From NCBI GenBank assembly GCA_937139405.1, contig CAKZPV010000008.1, positions 170,001 through 234,000 on the forward strand: a stretch of 64,000 bases of DNA, in the 5' to 3' direction. Both the position numbers and the translations under genes were made by a program. The notes under the pieces were generated by a model. It was not told where the DNA came from. It ran no database searches and saw nothing but the letters and a program-made list of their open reading frames with translations. The stretch is from an uncultured Nitrospirota bacterium (GTDB lineage Bacteria; Nitrospirota; Nitrospiria; Nitrospirales; UBA8639). Positions 31,415 to 40,170 of the stretch are shown here, in pieces. The first letter of the stretch is position 1, and each line of letters starts with the position of its first letter.

Positions 31415-32394
31415 AAGCCATTTTGTTGGAGGACCTGAGCCGCTTCCTTCGCAAAATAGGTGAGGATAAGATCAGCCCCAGCACGCTTAATTGAGACGAG
31501 GCTTTCCATCATGACGGAGGATTCATCAATCCAGTCTTGCAAGGCGGCAGCTTTGATCATGCTATATTCACCGCTCACCTGATACGCCGCAACTGGAGCT
31601 TTGGATATATTACGAACTTGTCGAAGAATATCCAAATACAATAATGCCGGCTTGACCATGACAATATCCGCACCTTCCTCAAGATCTAGCTCTACTTCAC
31701 GCAACGCTTCTCGCGCATTGGCTGCATCCATTTGGTAGGAGCGCCGATCCCCAAACGAAGGACAGGAAAACGCGGCATCTCGAAAAGGAGCATAGAGAGC
31801 CGAGGCATATTTGGCGGAATAAGACATGATGGGCATGTCAGTATAACCATGTTGGTCTAACGCCTCTCGAATGGCTTTAACCCGTCCATCCATCATATCC
31901 GAAGGGGCAATCATGTCCACGCCTGCTTCAGCATGACTAAGCGCCATGGCCTGCAGACAATCTAATGTTTCATCATTAAGAATCTTCCCATCCCGAACAA
32001 TGCCGCAATGCCCATGAGAGGTATATTCATCGATGCAGACATCGGTAATAACCATCAAATCAGGTAGCTTGGCTTTCAATGTTCGAACAGCCGTTTGTAT
32101 CACACCATTGCTCTCAAGAGCAGCCGAGCCTTTTTCATCCTTATGCTCTGGAATACCAAAAAGAATCACGGCCGGAATCCCTAACTCCCAGGCATTCGTC
32201 ACTTCAGGAACCAGACGATCAACGGACCATCGATATTGGCCTGGCATCGAAGAAATTGCTTCCCGCTTATTCTCACCAAATGTAACAAACAGAGGGTAAA
32301 TCAAATCAGCGGGCATCAACACTGTCTCACGCACCATACGCCTCAATGAATCGTGCTGGCGGAGTCGCCGCATCCGGTGAAGAGGAAATCCCAT
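31411..32394 (-). CDS. hemB: Delta-aminolevulinic acid dehydratase
   Basis: Condenses two 5-aminolevulinates to porphobilinogen. The active-site lysines sit in [17 protein letters not shown] and MVKPA. The metal site reads [14 protein letters not shown]: of the three zinc cysteines of the C-x-C type, the middle one is Asp, the pattern of Mg-dependent forms. 327 residues is normal. TAGGAG lies just before the ATG at 32394. It belongs with the hemA/hemC/cobA-hemD genes to its right, separated only by a small CBS gene. Confidence 0.95.
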   Translation of the reverse strand: MGFPLHRMRRLRQHDSLRRMVRETVLMPADLIYPLFVTFGENKREAISSMPGQYRWSVDRLVPEVTNAWELGIPAVILFGIPEHKDEKGSAALESNGVIQTAVRTLKAKLPDLMVITDVCIDEYTSHGHCGIVRDGKILNDETLDCLQAMALSHAEAGVDMIAPSDMMDGRVKAIREALDQHGYTDMPIMSYSAKYASALYAPFRDAAFSCPSFGDRRSYQMDAANAREALREVELDLEEGADIVMVKPALLYLDILRQVRNISKAPVAAYQVSGEYSMIKAAALQDWIDESSVMMESLVSIKRAGADLILTYFAKEAAQVLQQNGL

Positions 32395-32505
32395 TTTTCT
32401 CCTACGAGTAATTCAAGAATTTCTAAACGATCTGTCTTAAAGAAAGAGTATGAAGACTCCTGACCTCAAACCTCTCTCGGGCATGAAAACCCAAGACTAT
32501 TGCTT

Positions 32506-32898
32506 CTATTTTCGTGGAAGATTGGTTAAAAAGACGACCAGGTCTCGCACAGAAATCATCCCAACCATCGCTCCATCTTTGGTAATCCCTAAATGCCGGA
32601 TATGTTGTTTAGCCATCAAATCGTTCGCATCCAACAACGTACGATTACCTTCAATAGATGCAATCGGAGCCGACATAATTTTCTCAACGGTCGTGGTAAG
32701 GGGATCGGCCCCCGCAGCAACCACTCGTCTAACTAAATCCGTATCGGTCAAAATCCCAATGATTTCTTCTCCACTTGTAATAAAGATACTGCCAATTCCA
32801 TTATCGCGCATCATTTCAGCAGCGGTTTTGACCAAAACATCACGATCAACTTTGACAATTTTTTCTATGGGAACCATACACGACTTTACAGGAACCAT
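32506..32898 (-). CDS. Two-CBS-domain protein
   Basis: 130 residues, essentially one Bateman module of two CBS domains (KTAAEMMRDNGIGSIFI, TDTDLVRRVV, then LMAKQHIRHLGI, ISVRDLVVFL). Such stand-alone modules bind adenine nucleotides and can regulate a partner. It sits inside the heme gene run between cobA-hemD and hemB with about 100 bases on each side. GGAGG precedes its ATG. The target is unknown; a link with heme synthesis is only positional. Confidence 0.88.
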   Translation of the reverse strand: MVPVKSCMVPIEKIVKVDRDVLVKTAAEMMRDNGIGSIFITSGEEIIGILTDTDLVRRVVAAGADPLTTTVEKIMSAPIASIEGNRTLLDANDLMAKQHIRHLGITKDGAMVGMISVRDLVVFLTNLPRK

Positions 32899-32999
32899 GA
32901 CCTAGTCCTCCAATCAATCGGTTAACAGATAAATGTCGGCAACGAGATTTGGTCTCGTTTGGATGCCGACAGTATGGGTTGTCATCATTACAACTTCCA

Positions 33000-34556
33000 T
33001 CATAAATGCACCTGAGTTTGGACTTGATTCGCATGAGCGACAATTGCATCGACCAAAGCGGGTACCGTATTTTCCGCAGCAACAATGTCGACCGAGAGCC
33101 CTTCGTCTTCCACCGTTTTGGCCGTGATTGGCCCAATACATGCTACAGTGGCATGCTGTGTCAGTTTGTACATCTCCTGACGATCAGAAAATAACTGACA
33201 GAAATTTTTGACCGTCGATGAACTCGTAAACGTTAAATAGTGAATATCCTGATTGCGAAAATGATCGGAGAGCAGCTCACCCTGTACTTGAGGTGGAAGA
33301 GCTTGATACCCATGCACGACCCGAACAATTGCGCCCATCTCCCTCAATTGCTCAGGAAGAATCTCCCGTGCCACTTTCGCACGAGGAATTAAAATTCGTT
33401 GCCCTTGTATACCTAAGCCACTTATAGCTTTCAATATGCCTTCAGCCTGAAATTCTTTGGGAACGAGGTCAGCTACTAATCCCCAGCGATTAGCTTCTTC
33501 TTTGGTTCGTGGGCCAATGCAACAGACTTTGACCTTCCCAAGACTTCGAGCATCTTTTTGATGAAACCACAATCGCCCCATGAAAGCCTGTACACCATTC
33601 ATGCTCGTAAAAATAACCCAATCATACAATTGAAGATCTTGAATGGCCTCATCCACAGGATCCCAAGTATCTGGCGGACAAATTTCTAACGTTGGACATT
33701 CAATCGGCTCCGCACCCTGTTCAACCAGTAAATTGGACAAAGCCGGAGCCTGCGCTTGAGGTCTTGTCACCAAGACCCCTTTCCCAAATAACGGGCGAGA
33801 CTCACACCAATTGAGACGGTCACGCAATCGAACGACTTCTCCCACCACAATCACGGTTGGAGGATTGAGGTCGGCTTTCATCACCTTCTCCACGATATCT
33901 GCTAAAGTCCCAACAACGGTTTGTTGCCGAGCATACGTCCCCCATCTGATTGTCGCTACAGGCGTTGTCGAAGGTTTTCCTTCTTGAATCAACTGCTCAA
34001 CAATGCTTGGAAGATTCTTGGTTCCCATCAAAAAGACAAGAGTCCCTTCGGAGGAAGCCAACCGAGGCCATTCTATGGCGCTTGAGGATTTCGTTGGATC
34101 TTCGTGGCCTGTGACAAAAGCCACCGTTGAGGCTAGGGTTCTATGCGTTACCGGAATTCCCGCATAAGCTGGCACAGCAACAGCTGCCGTCACACCAGGA
34201 ATGACGGTAAATGAGATTCCAGCTTCAGCCATCGCTTCAGCCTCTTCTCCACCACGCCCAAACACAAAGGGATCGCCACCCTTCAGGCGTACCACACATT
34301 TTCCTTCCTGAGCTTTACTGACGAGCAAAGCATTGATTTCCTGTTGATCCCGATAGGACCCACGCCCTTTTCGCCCAACATAAATCCGCTCAGCATGCAA
34401 AGGAGCATGCTTCAGCAAAGCAGAATTAGCTAAATGATCGTAAAGCACGACATCAGCTGACTCCAAACACTCTTTTCCACGCAAAGTCAGCAATTTTGGA
34501 TCACCAGGACCAGCACCAACAAGATACACATGAGGCTTTTTATTGAATCCCTCCAT
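33000..34556 (-). CDS. cobA-hemD: Uroporphyrinogen-III methyltransferase/synthase fusion
   Basis: Residues 1-255 are an SAM-dependent uroporphyrinogen-III C-methyltransferase: VYLVGAGPGDPKLLTLRG, VVRLKGGDPFVFGRGGEE and GIPVTHR. Residues about 262-518 are uroporphyrinogen-III synthase (HemD), weakly conserved as usual but with VLVTRPQAQAPALSNLL, the CIGPRTKEEA and TFTSSSTVKNF segments. The fusion makes the ring-closed tetrapyrrole and directs part of it to precorrin-2 (siroheme, heme d1 or cobalamin). It follows hemC by 4 bases. Confidence 0.93.
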   Translation of the reverse strand: MEGFNKKPHVYLVGAGPGDPKLLTLRGKECLESADVVLYDHLANSALLKHAPLHAERIYVGRKGRGSYRDQQEINALLVSKAQEGKCVVRLKGGDPFVFGRGGEEAEAMAEAGISFTVIPGVTAAVAVPAYAGIPVTHRTLASTVAFVTGHEDPTKSSSAIEWPRLASSEGTLVFLMGTKNLPSIVEQLIQEGKPSTTPVATIRWGTYARQQTVVGTLADIVEKVMKADLNPPTVIVVGEVVRLRDRLNWCESRPLFGKGVLVTRPQAQAPALSNLLVEQGAEPIECPTLEICPPDTWDPVDEAIQDLQLYDWVIFTSMNGVQAFMGRLWFHQKDARSLGKVKVCCIGPRTKEEANRWGLVADLVPKEFQAEGILKAISGLGIQGQRILIPRAKVAREILPEQLREMGAIVRVVHGYQALPPQVQGELLSDHFRNQDIHYLTFTSSSTVKNFCQLFSDRQEMYKLTQHATVACIGPITAKTVEDEGLSVDIVAAENTVPALVDAIVAHANQVQTQVHL

Positions 34557-34560
34557 TCTG

Positions 34561-35502
34561 TCAGACTACCCCATAGATTTCTTGCAGAATTGGCCGAGCA
34601 CCACGTGCTAATAATTCTTCAGCCACTCTTGTACCAATGGATTCAGGCTCGGATACCAAACCAGACAACGAATGCTTCACATAACGCTTTCCATCAAGAC
34701 TGACCACTAAACCATCCAAGATCAAGGTCTCCCCTTGAATGACGGCATGACCAGCAATCGGCACCTGACAGCCACCCTCTAGTCGCTTCAAAAGAGCTCG
34801 CTCAGCCATAACAGTGGCGCGTGTCGTATCATGCTCTAACCTCGCCACAAGATCCCGCACAAACCCATCATCTTCACGTCCTTCAATTCCTAAGGCACCC
34901 TGTCCAATAGCTGGGAGACTGACATCCACGGGAAGACATTCCGTGATTTGCGCATCCCACCCTAAACGCTTCAAACCAGAAGCTGCCAACACAATGGCAT
35001 CGAAGTGATTTTCGTGAAGTTTACGAAGTCGCGTATCGACATTACCTCGTAACATATCAATTTGAAAATCTGGACGGACATGCAAAAGTTGAGACTGCCG
35101 ACGTAAACTGCTAGTTCCTACTTTCGCACCTAAGGGCAATGCATCTAATTTTTTCCCATTACGCGTCAACAAAGCATCCCGAGGATCTTCACGCTCTGGA
35201 ACACAAATAATCGTTAAGCCATTAGGTAATACCGCAGGCAAATCTTTCATACTATGCACAGCAAGATCAATATCTTTTCGTAAGAGAGCTTCTTCAATTT
35301 CCTTCACAAACAGCCCCTTGCCTCCAACTTTGGCTAACGGTACATCTTGAATTTTATCTCCACTCGTCTGAATCCGCTTGAGAACAACAGAGAGATCAGG
35401 AGCTATCTTCTTGAGCTGCCCTTGTACCCATTCGGCTTGCCAAAGAGCTAATTGGCTACCACGGGTTCCAATAACAAGAGTCGAACGGGCTTGATTAGCC
35501 AT
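34561..35502 (-). CDS. hemC: Porphobilinogen deaminase (hydroxymethylbilane synthase)
   Basis: Polymerises four porphobilinogens on a dipyrromethane cofactor. It has IGTRGSQLALWQA at the N-terminus, the catalytic Asp in HSMKDLPA, and the cofactor-attachment cysteine in GGCQVPIAGHA near residue 240. 313 residues is typical. The start is two bases after the hemA stop and the stop is 4 bases from cobA-hemD. Confidence 0.96.
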   Translation of the reverse strand: MANQARSTLVIGTRGSQLALWQAEWVQGQLKKIAPDLSVVLKRIQTSGDKIQDVPLAKVGGKGLFVKEIEEALLRKDIDLAVHSMKDLPAVLPNGLTIICVPEREDPRDALLTRNGKKLDALPLGAKVGTSSLRRQSQLLHVRPDFQIDMLRGNVDTRLRKLHENHFDAIVLAASGLKRLGWDAQITECLPVDVSLPAIGQGALGIEGREDDGFVRDLVARLEHDTTRATVMAERALLKRLEGGCQVPIAGHAVIQGETLILDGLVVSLDGKRYVKHSLSGLVSEPESIGTRVAEELLARGARPILQEIYGVV

Positions 35503-35504
35503 AC

Positions 35505-36863
35505 TTATTGACGATCTTTCTGCGACAAGGATTCTTCAGAAGTCCCATCTCCCACTTCAGGATCTTCAGATTGAGACTCAAGTGAATGAAACTCCCGTTC
35601 TCGAAGTTCAAAAAACCGCCTTGCGGCTTCAATAAACGCAAATCCATTTTGCGATTGAGCTTCCGCTTTTAACGTGACCAACGGACCATGAAGTAATTTA
35701 TTCACAATAGATGATGCTAATCCTTCAATAGCGACGCGATCTTTTTCAGAGAGTTCACCAAGCCGATGATAGGCTTTTTCCAATTCGGCATTTTTAATAT
35801 CTTCCGCCTTTTTCCTGAGTGCCACAATAGTCGGCGTCGCCTCAAGACCACGCACCCACAACACCATGCTCTGAACTTCTTCTTTCACTAATTTTTCAGC
35901 CGTGGCTGCCTCTTTCAAGCGTTCATCTTGATTGTGCCCAACATGAGCCTTGAGATCATCAATATCAAAAACGAAGGCGTTGTCTACATCTTTGACCGCA
36001 GGATCAATATTGCGAGGAACAGTAATATCAATTAAAAAAATGGGCCGATTCCTTCGTTGATAGACCGCCCCCTCAATATCCTCCTTGGAAATCACAAAAT
36101 GAGGAGCTCCTGTCGCACAAATGACAATATCCGCTTTTGGTAAGGTATTTCGTAACTGCTCATACGGAATCGCCTGCCCTTGAAACCGTTCTGCAAGCGT
36201 CAAGGCACGATGCTGATTCCGTGTCGTTAATAACACATCTTTAACTCCATGGTTCACCAAATGTTGCGCTGCCAACTTTCCCATCTCCCCTGCACCCACT
36301 AACAACACCACCTGCTGCTTCAGATTTGAAAAAACTTTTTTCGCCAATTCCACGGCCGCATAACTCACGGATACCGCATATTCCCCAATTCGAGTATTCG
36401 TGCGAACACTTTTTCCGACCGAAATAGCTTTTTTCACAACCTTGTTGAGGATGACTCCTGACGAACGATGAGTCAGGGCTGAATCATAGGCTTCCTTCAC
36501 TTGCCCCAAAATTTGTGGCTCACCGACAACCATGGAATCTAGACTTGCAGAAACTCGAAAGAGATGGGCAATAGCCTCTTCATCACTATAGCGATAGAGA
36601 TGCGGCAGCAAGTCTTCTGACGATAGAGAAAAATGTATGGCAACTAAAAAGTCTTCAAGCTTACGAAATCCCCATTCCCCTTTCTCAACGACAGCATAGA
36701 CCTCCACTCGGTTACACGTTCCCAAAAACATCGCTTCCTTGACACCAGGATAAGCTCTTAACCGAGTCAGGGCTTCGCCCATTCGACTATCAGGAATAGC
36801 TAAGAGTTCCCGTAGTTCTACTGGAGCAGTCCGATGATTGAGTCCTAAGACAATAATGTTCAT
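35505..36863 (-). CDS. hemA: Glutamyl-tRNA reductase
   Basis: First step of the C5 pathway: reduces Glu-tRNA to glutamate-1-semialdehyde. It starts MNIIVLGLNHRTAPVELRE, has the catalytic cysteine in FLGTCNRVEVYA (about residue 50), the NADPH-binding GAGEMG and the C-terminal dimerisation helices. The ATG at 36863 overlaps the ccsA-like stop (ATGA); a longer frame would run inside that gene. 452 residues is normal. Confidence 0.95.
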   Translation of the reverse strand: MNIIVLGLNHRTAPVELRELLAIPDSRMGEALTRLRAYPGVKEAMFLGTCNRVEVYAVVEKGEWGFRKLEDFLVAIHFSLSSEDLLPHLYRYSDEEAIAHLFRVSASLDSMVVGEPQILGQVKEAYDSALTHRSSGVILNKVVKKAISVGKSVRTNTRIGEYAVSVSYAAVELAKKVFSNLKQQVVLLVGAGEMGKLAAQHLVNHGVKDVLLTTRNQHRALTLAERFQGQAIPYEQLRNTLPKADIVICATGAPHFVISKEDIEGAVYQRRNRPIFLIDITVPRNIDPAVKDVDNAFVFDIDDLKAHVGHNQDERLKEAATAEKLVKEEVQSMVLWVRGLEATPTIVALRKKAEDIKNAELEKAYHRLGELSEKDRVAIEGLASSIVNKLLHGPLVTLKAEAQSQNGFAFIEAARRFFELREREFHSLESQSEDPEVGDGTSEESLSQKDRQ

Positions 36864-37669
36864 AAATGAGCAATAGCCTGAGGGCTTTTCATCAAAATGC
36901 CGATAAAGGTCAAGATGACTCCTGCAAATCCGACGATCGTCAAATAGGCCGCTCGCTTGGCCCGCCAACCCACTGTGACTCTTCCCATAAGCACCACAAA
37001 ATAAAATACCCACGTAATTAACGCCCATACTTGCTCAGGATTCCAACTTAAATAGGAACCAATCGTTAATTGGGCTGAAACCGCTCCAGTCAATATTCCC
37101 AAAGTTAACAAGGGAAAGCCGAAAAGAATCGACCGTTGGTTTAAGGTATCCAAAAAATCCAAGGGCGGGAGCTTGAAATTTAAGACATTAAATTGCTTAG
37201 ATTTCAACAACCGTTCCTGCATCAGATACATCAACCCTGCCACGAAGGCGACGGCGAAGCCAATCGTTCCTAAAATACTCAAGGTCACGTGGATCCATAC
37301 GGCCTGAAAAACAGGGGCAATGGTCCCTGCCTCAACAGGTGCTAGAGTCGCGGACACTAAAGAGAGAAAGGCAAGTGGCAAAATAAAGGCCCCTAATACT
37401 TGCAAGCCACGCTTTAGGCCAACAACTAAAAAAACTAAGACTAACCCCCACGCAAAAAATGACATGGCATCCCGAAATGTCATAATCGGGACCTGCCCGG
37501 TGGCGATGATGGGCATCCCCAATGCTACAGTATGGGCGATAAAACCAGCACCAGCCACAAAAATGGCACCCTTGGCCAACACATCAGAACGATGGAGAAG
37601 AAATGCCAGGAAGAGGAGCGTACCTCCAAAATATAGCCCCATTGTCAGAAAGGACAATGTTTCAGCCAT
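36860..37669 (-). CDS. CcsA/HemX-family membrane protein
   Basis: 269 residues with about eight transmembrane helices, of the cytochrome c assembly (CcsA/CcmC/HemX) family. The periplasmic tryptophan-rich motif appears as SYLSWNPEQVWALITW, near the expected WxWDxxExW heme-handling pattern but with Asn for the Asp. A conserved histidine lies in AVWIHVTLSILG. Next to hemA, such proteins are annotated either as heme export/cytochrome c assembly or HemX (affecting HemA level). The coupling to hemA by ATGA overlap supports a link with heme supply. Confidence 0.85.
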   Translation of the reverse strand: MAETLSFLTMGLYFGGTLLFLAFLLHRSDVLAKGAIFVAGAGFIAHTVALGMPIIATGQVPIMTFRDAMSFFAWGLVLVFLVVGLKRGLQVLGAFILPLAFLSLVSATLAPVEAGTIAPVFQAVWIHVTLSILGTIGFAVAFVAGLMYLMQERLLKSKQFNVLNFKLPPLDFLDTLNQRSILFGFPLLTLGILTGAVSAQLTIGSYLSWNPEQVWALITWVFYFVVLMGRVTVGWRAKRAAYLTIVGFAGVILTFIGILMKSPQAIAHL

Positions 37670-37871
37670 AACTCGTATTCTTCCTCATTAGATAAAAAGA
37701 CCCAAATTCGAGTATAGATCTGCGTCCAGAGAAGGTCAAGAAAATCAACAGGTTATCAGCTTTTGTACGGAATCTAATGAAAGAAAATTACCCCCGACAA
37801 TCATCTGCTCTCTCATTACCATCTCAGGCTTGCTCAATATGAGTTTTTTCATGTTACCCTGAGACCTTCTT

Positions 37872-38609
37872 ATGAACGGTACCCTCTATATTGTCAGTAC
37901 GCCAATTGGAAATTTGGAAGACATGTCCTTTCGAGCCATACGGATCCTCAAAGAAGCAGCCATCATCGCATCAGAAGACACTCGCCGAACACAAAAGCTT
38001 TGTACCTATTATCAAATTGGAACCCCGCTTACGAGCTATCATGACTTTAATAAGGAAGAAAAAACAGACGTTCTCTTACACCGTCTACAGGGAGGAAGTC
38101 CCGTGGCATTGGTGTGCGACGCAGGAACGCCTCTCGTTTCAGATCCAGGATACTATCTTGTGACTCGCGCCGTGAACGCCAACATTCCTCTTGTTCCTAT
38201 TCCTGGCCCCTCATCCATATTAGCGGCTTTGTGCATATCCGGGCTTCCGACTGATCGATTTATCTTTGAAGGTTTTGTGCCTCGAAAACCAGGAGTCAGG
38301 GAAAAATTCTTTGAAAAACTCCAAGAAGAGATCGGGACAATCATCGTCTTTGAGACTCAACATCGAATCCTCAAGACCTTGCATGCCATCCACAAAACAA
38401 TGGGAAACCGTCGAATCGTCCTCACGCGAGAGCTAACAAAGCTCAATGAAGAAATATTACGGGGAAATGTTGAAGAAATCCTTCAAAACCTAGAAGGAAA
38501 AACGATCAAAGGAGAAATCACCCTGCTCATTCAGGGGCAACCTCAAAGGAAGAGTAAACAAACCACTTTCGACGATTTTACTCCCATCACAAATCTGCCT
38601 TTTGAATAA
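37872..38609 (+). CDS. rsmI: 16S rRNA 2'-O-ribose C1402 methyltransferase
   Basis: SAM-dependent methyltransferase of the tetrapyrrole-methylase fold acting on C1402 of 16S rRNA. N-terminal YIVSTPIGNLEDMSFRAI, IASEDTRRT, the SYHDFN segment, ALVCDAGTPLVSDPGY and PIPGPSSILAAL are diagnostic. 245 residues is slightly short at the C-terminus compared with E. coli RsmI (286). Divergent from the heme operon and overlapping the convergent TusA-like gene by 23 bases. Confidence 0.94.
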   Translation: MNGTLYIVSTPIGNLEDMSFRAIRILKEAAIIASEDTRRTQKLCTYYQIGTPLTSYHDFNKEEKTDVLLHRLQGGSPVALVCDAGTPLVSDPGYYLVTRAVNANIPLVPIPGPSSILAALCISGLPTDRFIFEGFVPRKPGVREKFFEKLQEEIGTIIVFETQHRILKTLHAIHKTMGNRRIVLTRELTKLNEEILRGNVEEILQNLEGKTIKGEITLLIQGQPQRKSKQTTFDDFTPITNLPFE

Positions 38610-38811
38610 CAATTCGATAATACTGGTCCACTTTTTCTTGAGTCAGCACTTGATGCCCTTCATTCATAATACTTGTTGGCACATTATGAATGGGGTCACC
38701 ATCATCTAACAGCACAGTTAACTGTACTCCAATTTCCAACGTATCTAATTTCAATTTTGTTTTGACAAAGTTATAGGGGCAAATGACCCCCCGTAAATCT
38801 AATTCTTCCAT
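38587..38811 (-). CDS. TusA-like sulfur carrier protein
   Basis: 74 residues with the SirA/TusA fold pattern: ELDLRGVICPYNFVKTKLKLD. The CPxx motif with one cysteine (residue 10) is the persulfide site of this family. It could serve tRNA thiolation, molybdenum-cofactor or sulfur transfer; no tus or dsr genes are nearby. Its 3' end overlaps rsmI on the other strand. Confidence 0.85.
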   Translation of the reverse strand: MEELDLRGVICPYNFVKTKLKLDTLEIGVQLTVLLDDGDPIHNVPTSIMNEGHQVLTQEKVDQYYRIVIQKADL

Positions 38812-38905
38812 TTCACTTAATCTCTTGAACCATATTATTAGATGCGCGATCTTCCGCAGTACCCGTTAAGCCTACCACTAGCGCCAAACTCTTCTACTCA
38901 TAGCA

Positions 38906-38941
38906 AAAGAGCGTGCTGGTTTTGCAACCAGCACGCTCTTT
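38906..38941 (-). terminator. Strong terminator of the secreted 38977 gene
   Basis: Perfect 16-bp stem (38906-38921 with 38926-38941) and a TTGC loop. The flanking A/T at both ends allows termination in either direction, but the only adjoining 3' end is the minus-strand gene ending at 38977. Confidence 0.8.
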
Positions 38942-38976
38942 ATAAAGAAAGCGGACTCTCTCTTTGTAGAAAGATC

Positions 38977-39732
38977 TTATTGAACGGTACCTTTGTTGAA
39001 ATTGGCACGATCATCACCATAATCAGTGGCAATCGTTTTATCCGTTCGACCGTTAACTGTATCTGGTTGTGGAGCACATTGCCAGCAAGGTGCAGCACCC
39101 GTCATCACACCAACTGAGCTGCTAATTCCCGTACTAACTGCTCCAGGTTGCGAACCACCTGCTGGAGCACCAGTGTTCCCACCATGTTGGATGGAAAGAC
39201 CTCTGTAGTTAGCTGGATCTGGTCGTTGGCCGAAGCCACCACCAAAATCAACATTGTCAGCTCCACCCAATAATTGGGTTCTGTCTAAGAGATAAACCGC
39301 TTCAACCATTTTTCGACCAGTTGAAAATTTTTGCTCGTCGGTGGTTTCCTGACGAATTTGGACGGAAACATAATCGCCCTTACCAACCGCTTTTACGCTT
39401 TCCATGTTGGTGTTTCCATCAAAATACAAGGGCTGCATATTCAATGATCCTTGAAGGGTCTGCCGTTCGTCATGAGAACTCCCACCCATGTCAAGATACA
39501 TGAGTCCACCAGCATAGTTCACTGCCGACACTTCGCCTTGAATTGTTTCCGCGGCTGAGAGATATCGTAACATGTCCCCCTGATCCATAACACGTGACCT
39601 ATCGCCGACACCTTGTGAATCACCAACACCCGTACCATAACCGACGTGCTGAGGTGCACGCTCTTGCGCAAATGCTACTCCAACCGAGCTTGCAAGAATG
39701 ATAGCTGCTCCAATAATCCCTACCTTCCGCAT
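38977..39732 (-). CDS. Secreted Gly-rich hypothetical protein
   Basis: 251 residues from the ATG at 39732, which has AAGGAGGAG six bases upstream; the longer frame lacks one. A signal peptide (hydrophobic IGAAIILASSVGVAFA) is followed by a repetitive GTGVGDSQGVGDRS segment and a strand-rich middle (about 60-160) with the form of a small beta-barrel or SH3-like domain (IQGEVSAVNYAGGLMYLDMGG, split by VKAVGKGDYVSVQI). The low-complexity Gly/Pro tail carries CWQC. I do not recognise the family; the middle resembles periplasmic domains that handle cofactors or metals only in general form. Confidence 0.75.
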   Translation of the reverse strand: MRKVGIIGAAIILASSVGVAFAQERAPQHVGYGTGVGDSQGVGDRSRVMDQGDMLRYLSAAETIQGEVSAVNYAGGLMYLDMGGSSHDERQTLQGSLNMQPLYFDGNTNMESVKAVGKGDYVSVQIRQETTDEQKFSTGRKMVEAVYLLDRTQLLGGADNVDFGGGFGQRPDPANYRGLSIQHGGNTGAPAGGSQPGAVSTGISSSVGVMTGAAPCWQCAPQPDTVNGRTDKTIATDYGDDRANFNKGTVQ

Positions 39733-39940
39733 GTGGCTCCTCCTTGGAAACTGTGAGTTAATAATCAATAAAACGAACTAAAATTATCTTAATTTTTTCT
39801 TCCTTAATCCGGGCACAGACTATAGTCAAGGGGAAGGATCCTGTCAAGTCAATTTTACCCTTGAAGCCAACACACCAAACAACGTATTTAAGCCTACGCT
39901 TTTAATCTTACTACTCCTACATATACATGTGATTTGTATG

Positions 39941-40027
39941 TGGTGCCCGGAGGGAGGGTCGAACTCCCACTCTCGTTAAAGAACCGGATTTTGAGTCCGG
40001 CGCGTCTGCCAGTTCCGCCATCCGGGC
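39941..40027 (-). tRNA. tRNA-Leu (CAA)
   Basis: Minus strand. The 7-bp acceptor stem GCCCGGA/TCCGGGC closes the cloverleaf, with encoded CCA at 39943-39941. The anticodon stem CCGGA/TCCGG holds loop CTCAAAA, giving anticodon CAA. A long variable arm and the T-loop GTTCGAC are present, as expected for a class II leucine tRNA. It lies alone between recG and the secreted-protein gene. Confidence 0.95.
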
Positions 40028-40170
40028 ATTCATGTTCAATCTAATGAAAAGATATCTACCATGAACCTTAGAAGAGGTCAAACAACGGGAAACGTCCTAA
40101 ATTACTTCAGAAAAAATGGTGTTCAGTGCAATTTTACAGATGGCGGATTCGCATACTAGAGTTACGGCGC

